Below, piece after piece: positions 7,848-16,678 of a DNA stretch of 64,000 bases. How positions within the stretch are numbered: the stretch's first letter is position 1; the number at the start of each line of letters is the position of its first letter. The stretch is from positions 115,707 through 179,706 of the forward strand of contig JBCCGT010000010.1 in assembly GCA_039029135.1 (NCBI GenBank). The letters are read 5' to 3'. The notes below the pieces were generated by a model. That model saw only the letters and a program-made list of their open reading frames with translations. It searched no databases and had not been told where the DNA came from. The position numbers were made by a program, and so were the translations under genes. This stretch comes from JALZVT01 sp039029135. Its GTDB lineage: Bacteria > Pseudomonadota > Gammaproteobacteria > Pseudomonadales > Azotimanducaceae.

Positions 7848-8765
7848 CTAGTTGCGTAGCGGCACCAGTCCCGTCGCCTCGATCCATTCACCCAGCTCCT
7901 CTTCGAGTGTAGACCGTGCTCGGCTGATTGCACTGGCGGTGGCTGCGTGGCGCGGCGCAATGGCGGGCTCATCGCGACTGCACGCCTGCGAATGGTCCTC
8001 GAAGGCGTTCAGCGCTTCGATCAGTTCGGTCAGGTGCCGGGGGCTGCGACAGCCGGCCGCGTCGCTCGCGCTCGCCACGTCGAGCAGTTCGCCTTCGCTG
8101 TAGCGCCGGGCGACGCGCGCGCCAGCGCGCAGGGGGGCGCGACTTAAGCGTCGCACGCGGTCTTCGATCGCGTCCCAGCCGAGCGGCCAGCGCTCGGTGG
8201 CGAGTCCCAACTGTGCCGCGCTCTCCACGGCGTCTGGCGTCGCGAAGTGATAGAGAATCAGGGCCCCAGAGACCGATTCCAGCGTCTGCAGGCTGTCCTT
8301 GTTCAACGAGCCCAGCAGGCAGATCAGCAGATCCACCTCGACGGGTTGTTTCTGCCAGGCATCGACGCTGACCCAGCGCGCGGCGACGTCCAGCCGCGAG
8401 TCGCTGCCCGCGTCTTGTTCGAGCATCAGCAGCTGGGTGCCGATCAGGCCGATGCGGGGGCTGCCGGCCGCTGCCGGGTGGGTGGGCGGCGGTGCCAGGC
8501 GGCTCGCCAGATCGGCGTCGCTTAGGTTGATCAGCGTGCTGATCGGGTGGCCCTGGTCGATCAGGGCGCGCAGACGCTTGAGGCGCGCGACCTGTTCGGC
8601 GCTGTAGTAGCGGGTCTTGCCGGCGCGCTCCGCGGGGACGAGACCATAGCGGCGCTCCCAGGCGCGCAGTCGTTCGACGCTGATATCGGTGAGTTTGGCC
8701 ACCGTACCGATCTTGTACAGATCGGTACGCTCAGAGTCGGTCGTAGAGCTGTCAGAATCTGCCAT
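7848..8765 (-). CDS. MerR-family transcriptional regulator
   Basis: A 305-residue regulator with an N-terminal MerR winged helix at about 16-85, including YKIGTVAKLTDISVERLRAWERRYG and the wing residues TRYYS. The central region has the alternating alpha/beta pattern of the B12-binding domain of LitR/CarH-type MerR proteins, but I see no DxH cobalamin-ligand motif, so cobalamin binding is doubtful. The C-terminal part (SPRHLTELIEALNAFE) is shared by a proteobacterial MerR subfamily. A perfect inverted repeat lies inside the 5' end of the coding sequence, and TGTACA hexamers flank the gene. Target genes are unknown; the acyl-CoA ligase is 690 bp away, divergent. Confidence 0.8.
   Translation of the reverse strand: MADSDSSTTDSERTDLYKIGTVAKLTDISVERLRAWERRYGLVPAERAGKTRYYSAEQVARLKRLRALIDQGHPISTLINLSDADLASRLAPPPTHPAAAGSPRIGLIGTQLLMLEQDAGSDSRLDVAARWVSVDAWQKQPVEVDLLICLLGSLNKDSLQTLESVSGALILYHFATPDAVESAAQLGLATERWPLGWDAIEDRVRRLSRAPLRAGARVARRYSEGELLDVASASDAAGCRSPRHLTELIEALNAFEDHSQACSRDEPAIAPRHAATASAISRARSTLEEELGEWIEATGLVPLRN
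8703..8729. repeat. 11-bp perfect inverted repeat centred on TGTAC inside merR
   Basis: Arms CGTACCGATCT and AGATCGGTACG with a 5-nt centre TGTAC, within codons for the first residues of the MerR helix-turn-helix. The overlap with TGTACA (8714-8719) and with the regulator's own gene suggests an intragenic operator; alternatively it is a by-product of codon choice. Confidence 0.45.
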
Positions 8766-9455
8766 TGGCAGGCTCCGGGCGGGCGCAAAAACGCGCAGGG
8801 GATGGGGAGTGTACGGTTTTGGTCGGACTTGTCCAGTACAGGGTTGGTGGTCTCGGCGAACAACCGGCCGCCGCAGCAGATCCTCGTGTGGGCGCCGCTG
8901 ACGAGGGGTCGTTCTACGCGCTCGCTACGGGCAGTGCAGCAGGAAAGACGTTGGGTGTGCCAGGGAAAGCAGGGAAGAAGGTGGAAAAGGCGGCGTGGCG
9001 ATGACTTCCGGAGAAATCATCTTCGCGGCCAGGGAGGAAGGGGAGAGATCAACCGCGCCACGCCTTGTTCTTGCGGGCCTGGCCCGAAAGAGCGGCCACT
9101 ATAGCGATGCGCGTCACAAATAGAAGTACAGAATTGACACAGTCTGTTTCTGAGACATTACAGAATATTTCAGATGCAGTGCCGGCAACTTATGACTCAC
9201 TGTACAATCATCATTGCGGCTGCACCAATGCCAATTGATATCAGTTGCCATTTGTTTTTCTCATGGCAGATGCCTGGAGCTCGCGCGTAACTGACCTGCG
9301 GTGGTCCCGCTGAGGGTGGTGGTGGCGGCGCAGGCGCTTGCTAGGACGACGACCACGCCCGCCCTGGTGCGCGCCGCTCGCAGACTGCCTCTGCGCGCAC
9401 GCATATGGGACACTGCGGCTCATCAAATTTCACTGTCTGCTGTTGGGGGGAACCT
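8766..9455. other. 690-bp divergent non-coding region between merR and the acyl-CoA ligase
   Basis: No coding sequence is credible here. The merR-proximal half carries the putative merR promoter. The right half is distinctly AT-richer and has TTGACA at 9134-9139 followed 19 bp later by TACAGA, plus TGTACA at 9201-9206. A long spacer of this type is typical of MerR-controlled promoters, but a link to the ligase gene is only a possibility. Confidence 0.4.
8808..8835 (-). promoter_or_regulatory. Putative merR promoter
   Basis: On the minus strand, TGGACA (8835-8830) and TACACT (8813-8808) are separated by 16 bp, about 43 bp upstream of the merR ATG. The elements match sigma-70 consensus at 5/6 and 4/6 positions. 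GTAC-containing sequence sits over both elements. Seen by eye only. Confidence 0.35.
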
Positions 9456-11006
9456 ATGTCCGAGTCGATGAATCTGGCCGCGCTGCTGCGCAATCGGGTT
9501 GCGCTGCACCCGGATCGTCTGGCCTATATCGATGGCAACTCCCATCTGCGGTTGACCTTCAACGAGCTGTCCGAACGCGTCGATCGGTTGGGTAACGCAC
9601 TGCGTGCGGCCGGCATAGAGAAAGGCGAGCGCGTCGGGCTGCTGTTGATGAACAGCGCTGAGTTCGTCGAGGCCTACTTTGCGCTCGGCCTGGTGGGCGC
9701 GGTGGTCGTGCCGCTCAACTGGCGGCTCGTTCCCGACGAGCTGGAATTTATCCTCAAGGACAGTGGCACCAAGCGGCTGATCTTCGACGAAGAGTTCCTC
9801 GACACGGTGACGGAGCTGCATTCCCGCGGCGACAAGACTGACATCAAGCAGTGGCTGCAGGTGGAGGGCGACGTCGACGTCGCCGACTTTGCCGACGGCT
9901 ACACGGCGTTTCGCAACGGCGGCGCGGCTGAACCGCCGGCCTTCGGCGCCGGCGCCGACGACATGCTCTACATCATGTACACCTCGGGCACGACGGGACT
10001 GCCGAAGGGCGTCGTGCATACCCATCGAACATCGTTCTGGAGCGCCCTGACCATCGCGTCGACGGCGGACTATCACGAGGGCGACGTGTTTCTCTCGCCG
10101 CTGCCGATGTTCCACGTCGGTGCGCTCACGCCGCTGACGGTGAACATCTATCAGGGCTCGACGTCGGTCGTCATGCGCAGCTTCGACCCGACGCGGGCCT
10201 GGGAGCTGCTCGAGAAAGAACGGGTCACGACCGCGCTCATGGTCCCGGCCATGCTCAACTTCATGCTGCAGGTGAAGGTGCCGGATGCCTCGGCCTACGC
10301 GCAGCTGCGCTGGGTCATGTCGGGCGCGGCGCCCGTGCCCGTCTCGCTGACGGCGGCCTACAACGACATCGGGATTCGCATTCTCGAGATCTACGGGCTC
10401 ACGGAGACCTGTGGCCCGGCCTGCCTGATGGATTCGGAGCACGCGCTGGCGAAGCCCGGCTCCACCGGCAAGCAGTTCTATTTCACGAAGATCAAGATCG
10501 CTGGGGACGACGGCATCGAGGTCCCGCGCGGCGAGGCCGGCGAGGTCTGGGTGCAGGGCGAGCACGTCATGCGCGAGTACTGGAACCGCCCCGACGCCAC
10601 GGCCGAGACGCTGGTCGACGGCTGGCTGCGCACGGGCGACGTCGCGATGATGGATGAGGACGGCTTTGTGTTCATCCAGGATCGCATCAAGGACATGATC
10701 ATTTCCGGCGGCGAGAACGTCTATCCGGCTGAGCTCGAGAACGTGCTCATGAGTCACCCGGACATCGCAGAGGCCGCGGTCATCGGGCACGAGAGTGAGA
10801 AGTGGGGCGAGAGCCCGTTTGCGATCGTGGTCAGGACGCGCGACGACCTCACCGAGGCGGAGGTGCTGAACCACTGCCAGGGCAAGATGGCGCCGTTCAA
10901 ACAGCCGAAGGGCGCGGCCTTTATCGACGTGATACCGCGCAATCCTTCGGGCAAGATCTTGAAGCGGGTGCTGCGTGAGCAGTTTCCGGGGCCGGCGCCG
11001 GTCTAG
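9456..11006 (+). CDS. AMP-forming acyl-CoA synthetase / fatty-acid-CoA ligase
   Basis: ANL-superfamily ligase of 516 residues that should activate a carboxylic acid to its CoA thioester using ATP. The AMP-binding signature YTSGTTGLPKGVVHTH, the EIYGLTET motif, the hinge TGDVAMMDEDGF and the C-terminal catalytic Lys region PSGKILKRVLREQF are all present. Start at ATG 9456 preceded by a G6 tract at 9445-9450; an upstream in-frame start at 9405 lacks a ribosome site. Substrate chain type cannot be read from the sequence. The large upstream region may host MerR-dependent control. Confidence 0.9.
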   Translation: MSESMNLAALLRNRVALHPDRLAYIDGNSHLRLTFNELSERVDRLGNALRAAGIEKGERVGLLLMNSAEFVEAYFALGLVGAVVVPLNWRLVPDELEFILKDSGTKRLIFDEEFLDTVTELHSRGDKTDIKQWLQVEGDVDVADFADGYTAFRNGGAAEPPAFGAGADDMLYIMYTSGTTGLPKGVVHTHRTSFWSALTIASTADYHEGDVFLSPLPMFHVGALTPLTVNIYQGSTSVVMRSFDPTRAWELLEKERVTTALMVPAMLNFMLQVKVPDASAYAQLRWVMSGAAPVPVSLTAAYNDIGIRILEIYGLTETCGPACLMDSEHALAKPGSTGKQFYFTKIKIAGDDGIEVPRGEAGEVWVQGEHVMREYWNRPDATAETLVDGWLRTGDVAMMDEDGFVFIQDRIKDMIISGGENVYPAELENVLMSHPDIAEAAVIGHESEKWGESPFAIVVRTRDDLTEAEVLNHCQGKMAPFKQPKGAAFIDVIPRNPSGKILKRVLREQFPGPAPV

Positions 11007-11096
11007 CGCGATAGCCGCGCACCGGCGCGGCGTCCCGGGCGAGCGGGCGGTTGTACTGCGTCGCGCGATCCATCGACACAGCAGGCGGGGGAACAC

Positions 11097-12062
11097 ATGG
11101 CCAGCTATCGACTCTACGGGGGTGAGCTGAGTCTCTTCACCCGCAAGCTGGAGGCCGCGCTGGTGTTTTACGGCGCGGACTTCGATTTCCTGCCGAAAGA
11201 GCCCGCCAACGCCGCGGAGCTCGAAACGCGTTCCGGTACCCATCAGGTGCCCGTGCTGCGCACGCCCGAAAACTGGATGCTCGCGGACACCACGCCGATC
11301 ATGGAACTGCTGGACGCTCGCTTCCCTGGCCGCGAGCTGTTTCCGGCGGGGGATCTCGGGGTGCTCACACACGTCATCGAGGAGTTCTTCGACGAATGGG
11401 TCGCGCGGGTGATGGTGCACTACCGCTGGCACTACCCCGAGTCTGCCGAGTTTGCCGCGCAGCGCATCGGCCGGGGGCATCCGGAACGCGCCGCGCAAAT
11501 ACTGCAGTGGGGCCCGCGAGCCTGCCGGGCGACGGGCACGGAGTCGCCGTCCCAGCAGCAGGCGGCGGAGGCCGAGTATCGGCGCGTGCTGGTCGCCGCC
11601 GAGGCGCAGCTACAGCAAACGCGCTTTCTGCTGGGCGATCGGCCCACCGCGGTCGACTGCATCGTGCTCGGGGGCCTGCGCGCGCACACCTACACGGACC
11701 CAGTGCCGAAGCGGGTGGTCGCCAACTATCCCGCCGTCGTCGCCTGGGCGGAACGCGGCGCCAACGACTGGGACGGCAGCGGCGAGCTTGCACCCTTTCC
11801 CGCATCCACGCCGTTTGCCCGCTTCGCGCTGGCGGAGTTGCCGCTCGGCTACGCGCCGTTTGTACTCGCGAACGCGGCCGCGCTCGCCGCCGGGTCGAAG
11901 ACCTGTCGGGCGGAGGTGTTTGGAGAGGAGGTGAGCTTTCTGACGAGACCCTACCCGGAGCGCTCGCGGCAGATGATTCGCGACCGGATCGCGCGTGTGG
12001 GCCCGTCCCCCGCAATCGCCACCTGGCTGGATGACATCGGACTGACTGAGGTCTTTCAGTGA
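11097..12062 (+). CDS. Glutathione S-transferase family protein
   Basis: A 321-residue protein with an N-terminal thioredoxin-like GST domain (YRLYGGELSLFTRKLEAAL, then GTHQVPVL and the ADTTPIMELLD glutathione-contact segment). An extended helical C-terminal domain follows, longer than in typical 200-230-residue GSTs. The TRK segment replaces the usual Ser/Cys motif, so catalytic conjugation is uncertain. It overlaps the next gene by four bases (GTGA), indicating translational coupling. Confidence 0.75.
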   Translation: MASYRLYGGELSLFTRKLEAALVFYGADFDFLPKEPANAAELETRSGTHQVPVLRTPENWMLADTTPIMELLDARFPGRELFPAGDLGVLTHVIEEFFDEWVARVMVHYRWHYPESAEFAAQRIGRGHPERAAQILQWGPRACRATGTESPSQQQAAEAEYRRVLVAAEAQLQQTRFLLGDRPTAVDCIVLGGLRAHTYTDPVPKRVVANYPAVVAWAERGANDWDGSGELAPFPASTPFARFALAELPLGYAPFVLANAAALAAGSKTCRAEVFGEEVSFLTRPYPERSRQMIRDRIARVGPSPAIATWLDDIGLTEVFQ

Positions 12063-12652
12063 CTGTGGCACCGACCGGCGCACCCCGCCTTGCCCTCGTT
12101 CTTGCCAGCGCGATTGTTCTGTGTGCGCTGGTGATCGTCGTGCTCCGCGGGGGTCTCATCGGCTGGTCCGCCCTGATCCTTGGGCTTGCGCTGCTCGCGA
12201 AGCGCTGGTGGTCGCCCAGTGCACGCGACCCGCTTTGGGGCCTGTGCCTGCTGGTCGTTTCGGCGGTGCTGTGGGGCGCAACCTACGGATGGGTGATCTC
12301 GAGCTGGGAATCGGGCGAAGTCGTCACGCTCGACGTTGAGTTGCCTGACGGCTCCCACCGCGCACGCGTCTGGGTCATGGACGTCAACGCGCAGGCGCAC
12401 GTCTATTTCGATGCGCCCGTCGACGTCGCCGAGGCGCTGCTCGCAGGCGAACCGCTTAAGTTCACGCGCGACGGTGTGACCAGTACCCGGGTGCCCAACG
12501 TACGGCGTCTTGAAGACGTTCCTACAGCGGAGGTCGGGCAGATTCTCGCGGCGATGCAGGAGAAGTATGCGCACCGCTATGACGCGGCCGGTGTCTACTA
12601 TCTTCTGCTCGGGCGCTATCGCGACCGCGAGGCGATCGTTATCGCGCTGTGA
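12059..12652 (+). CDS. Membrane protein with a PNPOx/deazaflavin-type split-barrel-like domain
   Basis: 197 residues with GTG start coupled to the GST gene. Hydrophobic segments at about 10-48 and 62-82 anchor it in the inner membrane. The remaining 110 residues resemble split beta-barrel nitroreductase/F420-type proteins: a TLDVELPDGSHRARVWVMD strand pair, a central LKFTRDGV, a helix with MQEKYAHR and a terminal hydrophobic strand. The resemblance is by eye; the cofactor and reaction are unknown. Its 3' end overlaps the CDF gene on the opposite strand by 14 bp. Confidence 0.5.
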   Translation: MTVAPTGAPRLALVLASAIVLCALVIVVLRGGLIGWSALILGLALLAKRWWSPSARDPLWGLCLLVVSAVLWGATYGWVISSWESGEVVTLDVELPDGSHRARVWVMDVNAQAHVYFDAPVDVAEALLAGEPLKFTRDGVTSTRVPNVRRLEDVPTAEVGQILAAMQEKYAHRYDAAGVYYLLLGRYRDREAIVIAL

Positions 12653-13562
12653 CTTGCGCCTCCGCGTCCGGGCACGGCCCGGCCTCCACCTGCACGGTGG
12701 AGTGATCGACACCGAATCGATCCAGCAGCAGCGCCTTAATGGCGTTTACCGCGCCGAAGGCGTCGGCGTCCGCATCGACGGTCGCGTGCAGCGTGACGAG
12801 CGGCTTTTCCCCGGTCAGCGCCCAGGCGTGCACATGGTGCACTTGCTGCACGTTGGCGATCTCTGCGGCGAGCGTTGCGCGAATGGCTTCGAGATCCAGG
12901 TGTCTGGGCACGCCCTCCAGCAGTATGTGAGCGGACTCGCGCAGTACCCGCCAGGCGCCCGTGACCAGTATCGCCGCCACTAGCAGCGCGAGCAGCGGAT
13001 CGGCCAGCGTCCAGCCGGTGTAGTAGATGATCAGCATCGCGGCGATCGCGGCGATCGAACCTGCGAGATCGCCGAGCACGTGCAGGCTCGCGCTCTGCAC
13101 GTTCAGGTTGTCGTGGCTGTGGCCGTGCAGCATCTTGAGTGCCGCGACATTTATGACGAGGCCGATGATCGCGACGATCAGTCCCGGCAGGGCCAGCAGT
13201 TCCTGCGGCTCGAACAGCCGGCCGATCGCCTCGAACAGGATCCATGCAGCCAGCAACAGCAGCGTCAGCGCGTTGACGAACGCCGCCAGCACCTGAAATC
13301 GGTGATAGCCGTAGCTGAGCTGCTCGTCCGCGCTGCGCTGGCTGAGCCGCATCGCATACCAGGACAGCCCGAGGGCCGAGGCGTCCAGAAACATGTGGCC
13401 CGCATCGGCGATCAGCGTCAGAGAGTTGGCGAGCAGTCCGCCGACGAGTTCGACGGCGGTGAACGCGGCGATGATGACAAAGGCGCGAGCGAGCGCGGTC
13501 TGGCTGGATGCCACGTGCTCGTGATCTTCGTGGTCGTGGTGATCGTGCGGGTGTTGATTCAC
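12639..13562 (-). CDS. Cation diffusion facilitator (CDF) family zinc/divalent metal exporter
   Basis: A 307-residue inner-membrane antiporter that probably exports Zn2+ or a similar ion in exchange for H+. It has a His/Asp-rich N-terminus (HPHDHHDHEDHEH) and six hydrophobic segments. The metal-site motifs are HMFLD in TM2 and HVLGD in TM5, a His-rich HGHSHDN loop lies between TM4 and TM5, and the C-terminal cytoplasmic metal domain contains VHHVHAWAL. Start taken at the GTG at 13562, which overlaps the TGA of the upstream GNAT gene. Product of the same operon as that gene. Confidence 0.88.
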   Translation of the reverse strand: MNQHPHDHHDHEDHEHVASSQTALARAFVIIAAFTAVELVGGLLANSLTLIADAGHMFLDASALGLSWYAMRLSQRSADEQLSYGYHRFQVLAAFVNALTLLLLAAWILFEAIGRLFEPQELLALPGLIVAIIGLVINVAALKMLHGHSHDNLNVQSASLHVLGDLAGSIAAIAAMLIIYYTGWTLADPLLALLVAAILVTGAWRVLRESAHILLEGVPRHLDLEAIRATLAAEIANVQQVHHVHAWALTGEKPLVTLHATVDADADAFGAVNAIKALLLDRFGVDHSTVQVEAGPCPDAEAQVTAR

Positions 13563-14056
13563 GCCCTGCTGCCGAAGTCCGGGCGCAGCCGCTTGATCAG
13601 CCGATAGGCGCTCTCGCGTCCCTGGTAGTAGCGCGGCAGCAAGACCTTCTGCTCGTACCCGCGCTCGGCGTAAAACCTCCTTGCGCCGTCGTTGTTGCTG
13701 CGCACTTCTAAAATGACGGTGCTGATGCCGGCGATCAGCGCCGTCTTTTCCAGCCACGCCAACAGCCGCGCGGCGACGCCGCGACGACGATAGTCGGGGT
13801 CGACGGCCAGCAGATTGAGGTGCGCGTGCTCGGCGTGAAATTCCATGACGGCGAAACCGATCGGTGGCGAGCCGTCGCCGTCGATTGCGCACAGCACCAC
13901 GGATTCGCCTGCCGTGATGAAGCGCGCGATGCGCTCTGCGCGCCAGCTCCAGCCCAGCCCTGTTTCGATGTAGTCCCTGGACATCTCGGCCAGCCGAGGC
14001 GCGTCCTTGAGCGTCGCGAGGCGACAGTCGATCACATGGCTGGGGCGCTGCTTCAT
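13559..14056 (-). CDS. GNAT-family N-acetyltransferase (RimI-like)
   Basis: 165 residues with the GNAT core: acetyl-CoA loop VDPDYRRRGVAARLL and the following VILEVRSNNDGARRFYAERGY, a signature shared with ribosomal-protein S18 alanine acetyltransferase and similar enzymes. Start placed at the ATG at 14056; the open frame runs 23 codons further without support. Transcribed ahead of the CDF gene with a 4-bp overlap. Substrate unknown. Confidence 0.8.
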   Translation of the reverse strand: MKQRPSHVIDCRLATLKDAPRLAEMSRDYIETGLGWSWRAERIARFITAGESVVLCAIDGDGSPPIGFAVMEFHAEHAHLNLLAVDPDYRRRGVAARLLAWLEKTALIAGISTVILEVRSNNDGARRFYAERGYEQKVLLPRYYQGRESAYRLIKRLRPDFGSRA

Positions 14057-14288
14057 GGCGGAATTATGGTTCAGCGCGCCGAGTGGGTGAAGCGGGCCGC
14101 GTCGCAGAATCGCATCTGTAGCCATGACGACTCACACTGCGATCGGACGTTGCCGGTCGCGCTGCGAGAGTCGGCACCATTGTCCGGCAACTGTCCGTCG
14201 ACCCAGTCGCTGAGCGCCCGTTTCCTTGCATTTGCAACGTCTGCCCTGTATGCAGAACAGCAGGCCCACGACGAACGAGGAGACGGCG

Positions 14289-14717
14289 ATGAAGTCACTC
14301 AAGGTACGCGATCACATGGCCACCCGGTTGATCACCGTGCAGCCGCACACCAACGTTGTCGAGGCGATGGGGCTGCTGCTGGAGAACGGCATCTCCGGGG
14401 TGCCGGTCGTCAACGACAACGCCCAGTTGGTGGGCGTGCTGTCCGAGGTCGATGCCATGCAGGCGGTCATGCAGGACAGCTACTACGACGAGTCGGTGGG
14501 CATCGTCGCCGATGTCATGACCAGCCCCGCCGAGACCGTCGATCCGAACGAGGACATCTATTCGGTCGCGGAGCGCTTCATTGCCGAGCGGCGTCGGCGC
14601 TACCCGGTCGTCAACGAGTCAGGCGCGCTGGTCGGCCAGATCAGCCGACGAGATGCGCTGCGCGCCGCCCACAGCTTTCTGATGCATACCGATAAGGTGG
14701 AAGTGGAGGGGGCTTGA
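14289..14717 (+). CDS. CBS-domain protein
   Basis: 142 residues made of two CBS motifs, the first with VRDHMATRLITVQPHTNVVEAM and GISGVPVVND, the second with VADVMTSPAETVDPNEDIY and RRRYPVVNESGALVGQISRRD. Such stand-alone CBS pairs bind adenosyl nucleotides and modulate partner proteins. ATG at 14289 follows a GAGGAGA ribosome site at 14277-14283. No partner gene is adjacent. Confidence 0.88.
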   Translation: MKSLKVRDHMATRLITVQPHTNVVEAMGLLLENGISGVPVVNDNAQLVGVLSEVDAMQAVMQDSYYDESVGIVADVMTSPAETVDPNEDIYSVAERFIAERRRRYPVVNESGALVGQISRRDALRAAHSFLMHTDKVEVEGA

Positions 14718-14797
14718 TCGCTTCTGCCTTCGGCGTGCGGTTCGTCCAGGGCAACCTGCAGGGTTTGTGCGGCGAGATATCGACGTGGGCGATCGAG

Positions 14798-15751
14798 TCA
14801 GGAGGAACCGGCACCCCAGTTGTTGTGCTGCAGCACGCGCAGGAAACCAATCAGGTTGCGATCTCGCTGCTGCTCTAGTTCCGCGATGGAATACTCGCCG
14901 GACTGCGCGTCTGACTGCCGAACGATGGTGTCGATGAGTTCGGGCGTGAATTCCGGCGTGTCCATCAGTTTGGTCCAGGGCCATTCGAGCGTCGGTCCGA
15001 ACTGTTCTAGGAAATGCTTGAAGCCGCCCTCGCCGCCAGCGACGCGATAGGTTTCGAATAGACCCATCTGCGCCCAGCGCAGGCCAAACCCGTGCGTGAT
15101 GACCGTGTCTATTTCTTCGGTCGTCGCGACGCCGTCGTTGATCAGCCACAGCGCCTCGCGCCACACGGCCTCCAACAGGCGATCGCCTATGAACGCGTCG
15201 ATCTCGACGCGCACGTGCACCGGACGCATTCCGGCGTTGGCGTACACGGCCTGCGCGTGGGCGATACTGTCTGCCGCCGTCGCCTCGCCGCCGACGACCT
15301 CGACGACCGGCAGCAGATAGACGGGATTGTACGGGTGACCAACCACCAGCCGCTGCGGGTGACTCAATTCTGCTTGCAGGTTTGTCGGCCTGATCCCGGA
15401 CGTGGAGGAGGCGATGATGGTGTCCGCGTCACTGGCCGCCTCGATATCGGCGTAGACGCTGGCCTTCAGCTCGATGCGCTCGGGCACGCTCTCCTGCACG
15501 AAGCGAGCCCCTTCGACCGCCGCCGCGATCGAGTCGCAGAACCGCACCCTGCCTTCGGGCGCGTCGCGCATGCCGAGTTCGTCCCACGCGTGGCGCGCGT
15601 TGTGCAGCGCGCGCTCGACGATCTGCGGTGCGTTCGGCGCGGGATCGCTGATGCGCACCTCGTGACCGGCGAGCACGAAGCGCGCCGCCCAGCCCGCGCC
15701 GATGACGCCGCAGCCAACGATCGCGACGGGTAACCGCTCCGCATCAGCCAT
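14798..15751 (-). CDS. lcdH: 3-hydroxyacyl-CoA dehydrogenase family, probable L-carnitine dehydrogenase
   Basis: 317-residue NAD-dependent enzyme with Rossmann motif VGCGVIGAGWAARF at the N-terminus and the HADH_N pattern SSTSGIRPTNLQ and VGHPYNPVYLLPVVEVV. The C-terminal helical domain is complete (IGDRLLEAVWREAL). Proposed reaction: L-carnitine to 3-dehydrocarnitine. The assignment rests on the neighbours: a BKACE enzyme directly upstream (8-bp overlap) and a gamma-butyrobetaine dioxygenase-like gene before that. Without context it would be called 3-hydroxyacyl-CoA dehydrogenase. Confidence 0.8.
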   Translation of the reverse strand: MADAERLPVAIVGCGVIGAGWAARFVLAGHEVRISDPAPNAPQIVERALHNARHAWDELGMRDAPEGRVRFCDSIAAAVEGARFVQESVPERIELKASVYADIEAASDADTIIASSTSGIRPTNLQAELSHPQRLVVGHPYNPVYLLPVVEVVGGEATAADSIAHAQAVYANAGMRPVHVRVEIDAFIGDRLLEAVWREALWLINDGVATTEEIDTVITHGFGLRWAQMGLFETYRVAGGEGGFKHFLEQFGPTLEWPWTKLMDTPEFTPELIDTIVRQSDAQSGEYSIAELEQQRDRNLIGFLRVLQHNNWGAGSS

Positions 15752-16643
15752 GCCGGGTTAGCTGCAGGTTGTCGCGAACCTGCTCGGGTGTCAGCAGGCT
15801 GTAGTTTTGCGCGATCAGTATGGCGGCCGCGCGCTCGACCAGTTCGCCGTTGCTGGCGAGCTGACCGCGATCGAGCCAGATGTTGTCTTCTAATCCCACG
15901 CGCACGTTGCCGCCGGACAGCGCGGCGAGCGATACATAGCGCAGCTGATTGCGGCTGATGCTGAACGCCGAGAACGTCCAGTCGTCTGGCACGTTGTTAC
16001 GCATCGCCATGAAGGTGTTGAGATCGTCCGGCGCGCCCCACGGAATGCCCATGCATAGCTGCACCATCACCGGTTTCGGAATGATGCCGCGCTCGACCAG
16101 GCTCTTCGCGTGGGCGAGGTGGCCGGTGTCGAACGCCTCGATCTCGATGCGCGTGCCGGTCTCGGTCATCTGCCGGGCCATCTCCTCAAGCTGGCTCGGC
16201 GTGTTGGTCATGATGTAGTCGCCCTCGCCGAAGTTCATCGTGCCGCAGTCGAGGGTGCAGATTTCCGGGCGCAGTTGGCGCACGTGCGCAACGCGCTCGG
16301 TCGCGCCGACTATGTCAGTTCCGGCGGGATCGGTCGGCAGGGGTGTTTCCACCCCGCCCAGCACGATGTCGCCGCCCATGCCGGCGGTCAGGTTGATCAC
16401 GACGTCGGTGTTCGAGCCGCGCACGCGTTCGACCACCTCCGCGTACTTCTGCACGTCGCGCGACGCGCTGCCGTCGTCGTTGCGCACGTGTATGTGCACG
16501 ACCGCCGCGCCGGCCTGCGCTGCCTCTATGCAGGAATCGGCAATCTGCTCGGGCGTCACCGGCACCTTGGGCGACTTGCCCGTCGTGTCCCCGCCGCCGG
16601 TGACGGCGCAGGTGATGAACACCCCATCGTGCTGTTGTGCCAT
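15744..16643 (-). CDS. BKACE-family beta-keto acid cleavage enzyme, probable dehydrocarnitine cleavage
   Basis: 299 residues of the DUF849/BKACE TIM-barrel family, which uses Zn2+ and acetyl-CoA to cleave beta-keto acids. Visible marks are FITCAVTGGG at the start, the zinc-binding VHIHVR pair and INLTAGMGGD. Next to carnitine dehydrogenase, the probable reaction is 3-dehydrocarnitine plus acetyl-CoA to betainyl-CoA plus acetoacetate. A GGGAGAG ribosome site precedes the ATG at 16643. The family call is firm; substrate comes from context. Confidence 0.82.
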   Translation of the reverse strand: MAQQHDGVFITCAVTGGGDTTGKSPKVPVTPEQIADSCIEAAQAGAAVVHIHVRNDDGSASRDVQKYAEVVERVRGSNTDVVINLTAGMGGDIVLGGVETPLPTDPAGTDIVGATERVAHVRQLRPEICTLDCGTMNFGEGDYIMTNTPSQLEEMARQMTETGTRIEIEAFDTGHLAHAKSLVERGIIPKPVMVQLCMGIPWGAPDDLNTFMAMRNNVPDDWTFSAFSISRNQLRYVSLAALSGGNVRVGLEDNIWLDRGQLASNGELVERAAAILIAQNYSLLTPEQVRDNLQLTRHG

Positions 16644-16678
16644 CTCTCTCCCCTATGTGTTTCTGAGCGCTATGTATC

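Noticed and set aside
9423..11498. 691-codon minus-strand frame across the acyl-CoA ligase and GST genes
   Set aside because: Antisense to two well-supported genes; His/Arg/Gln-rich product typical of GC-rich shadow frames.
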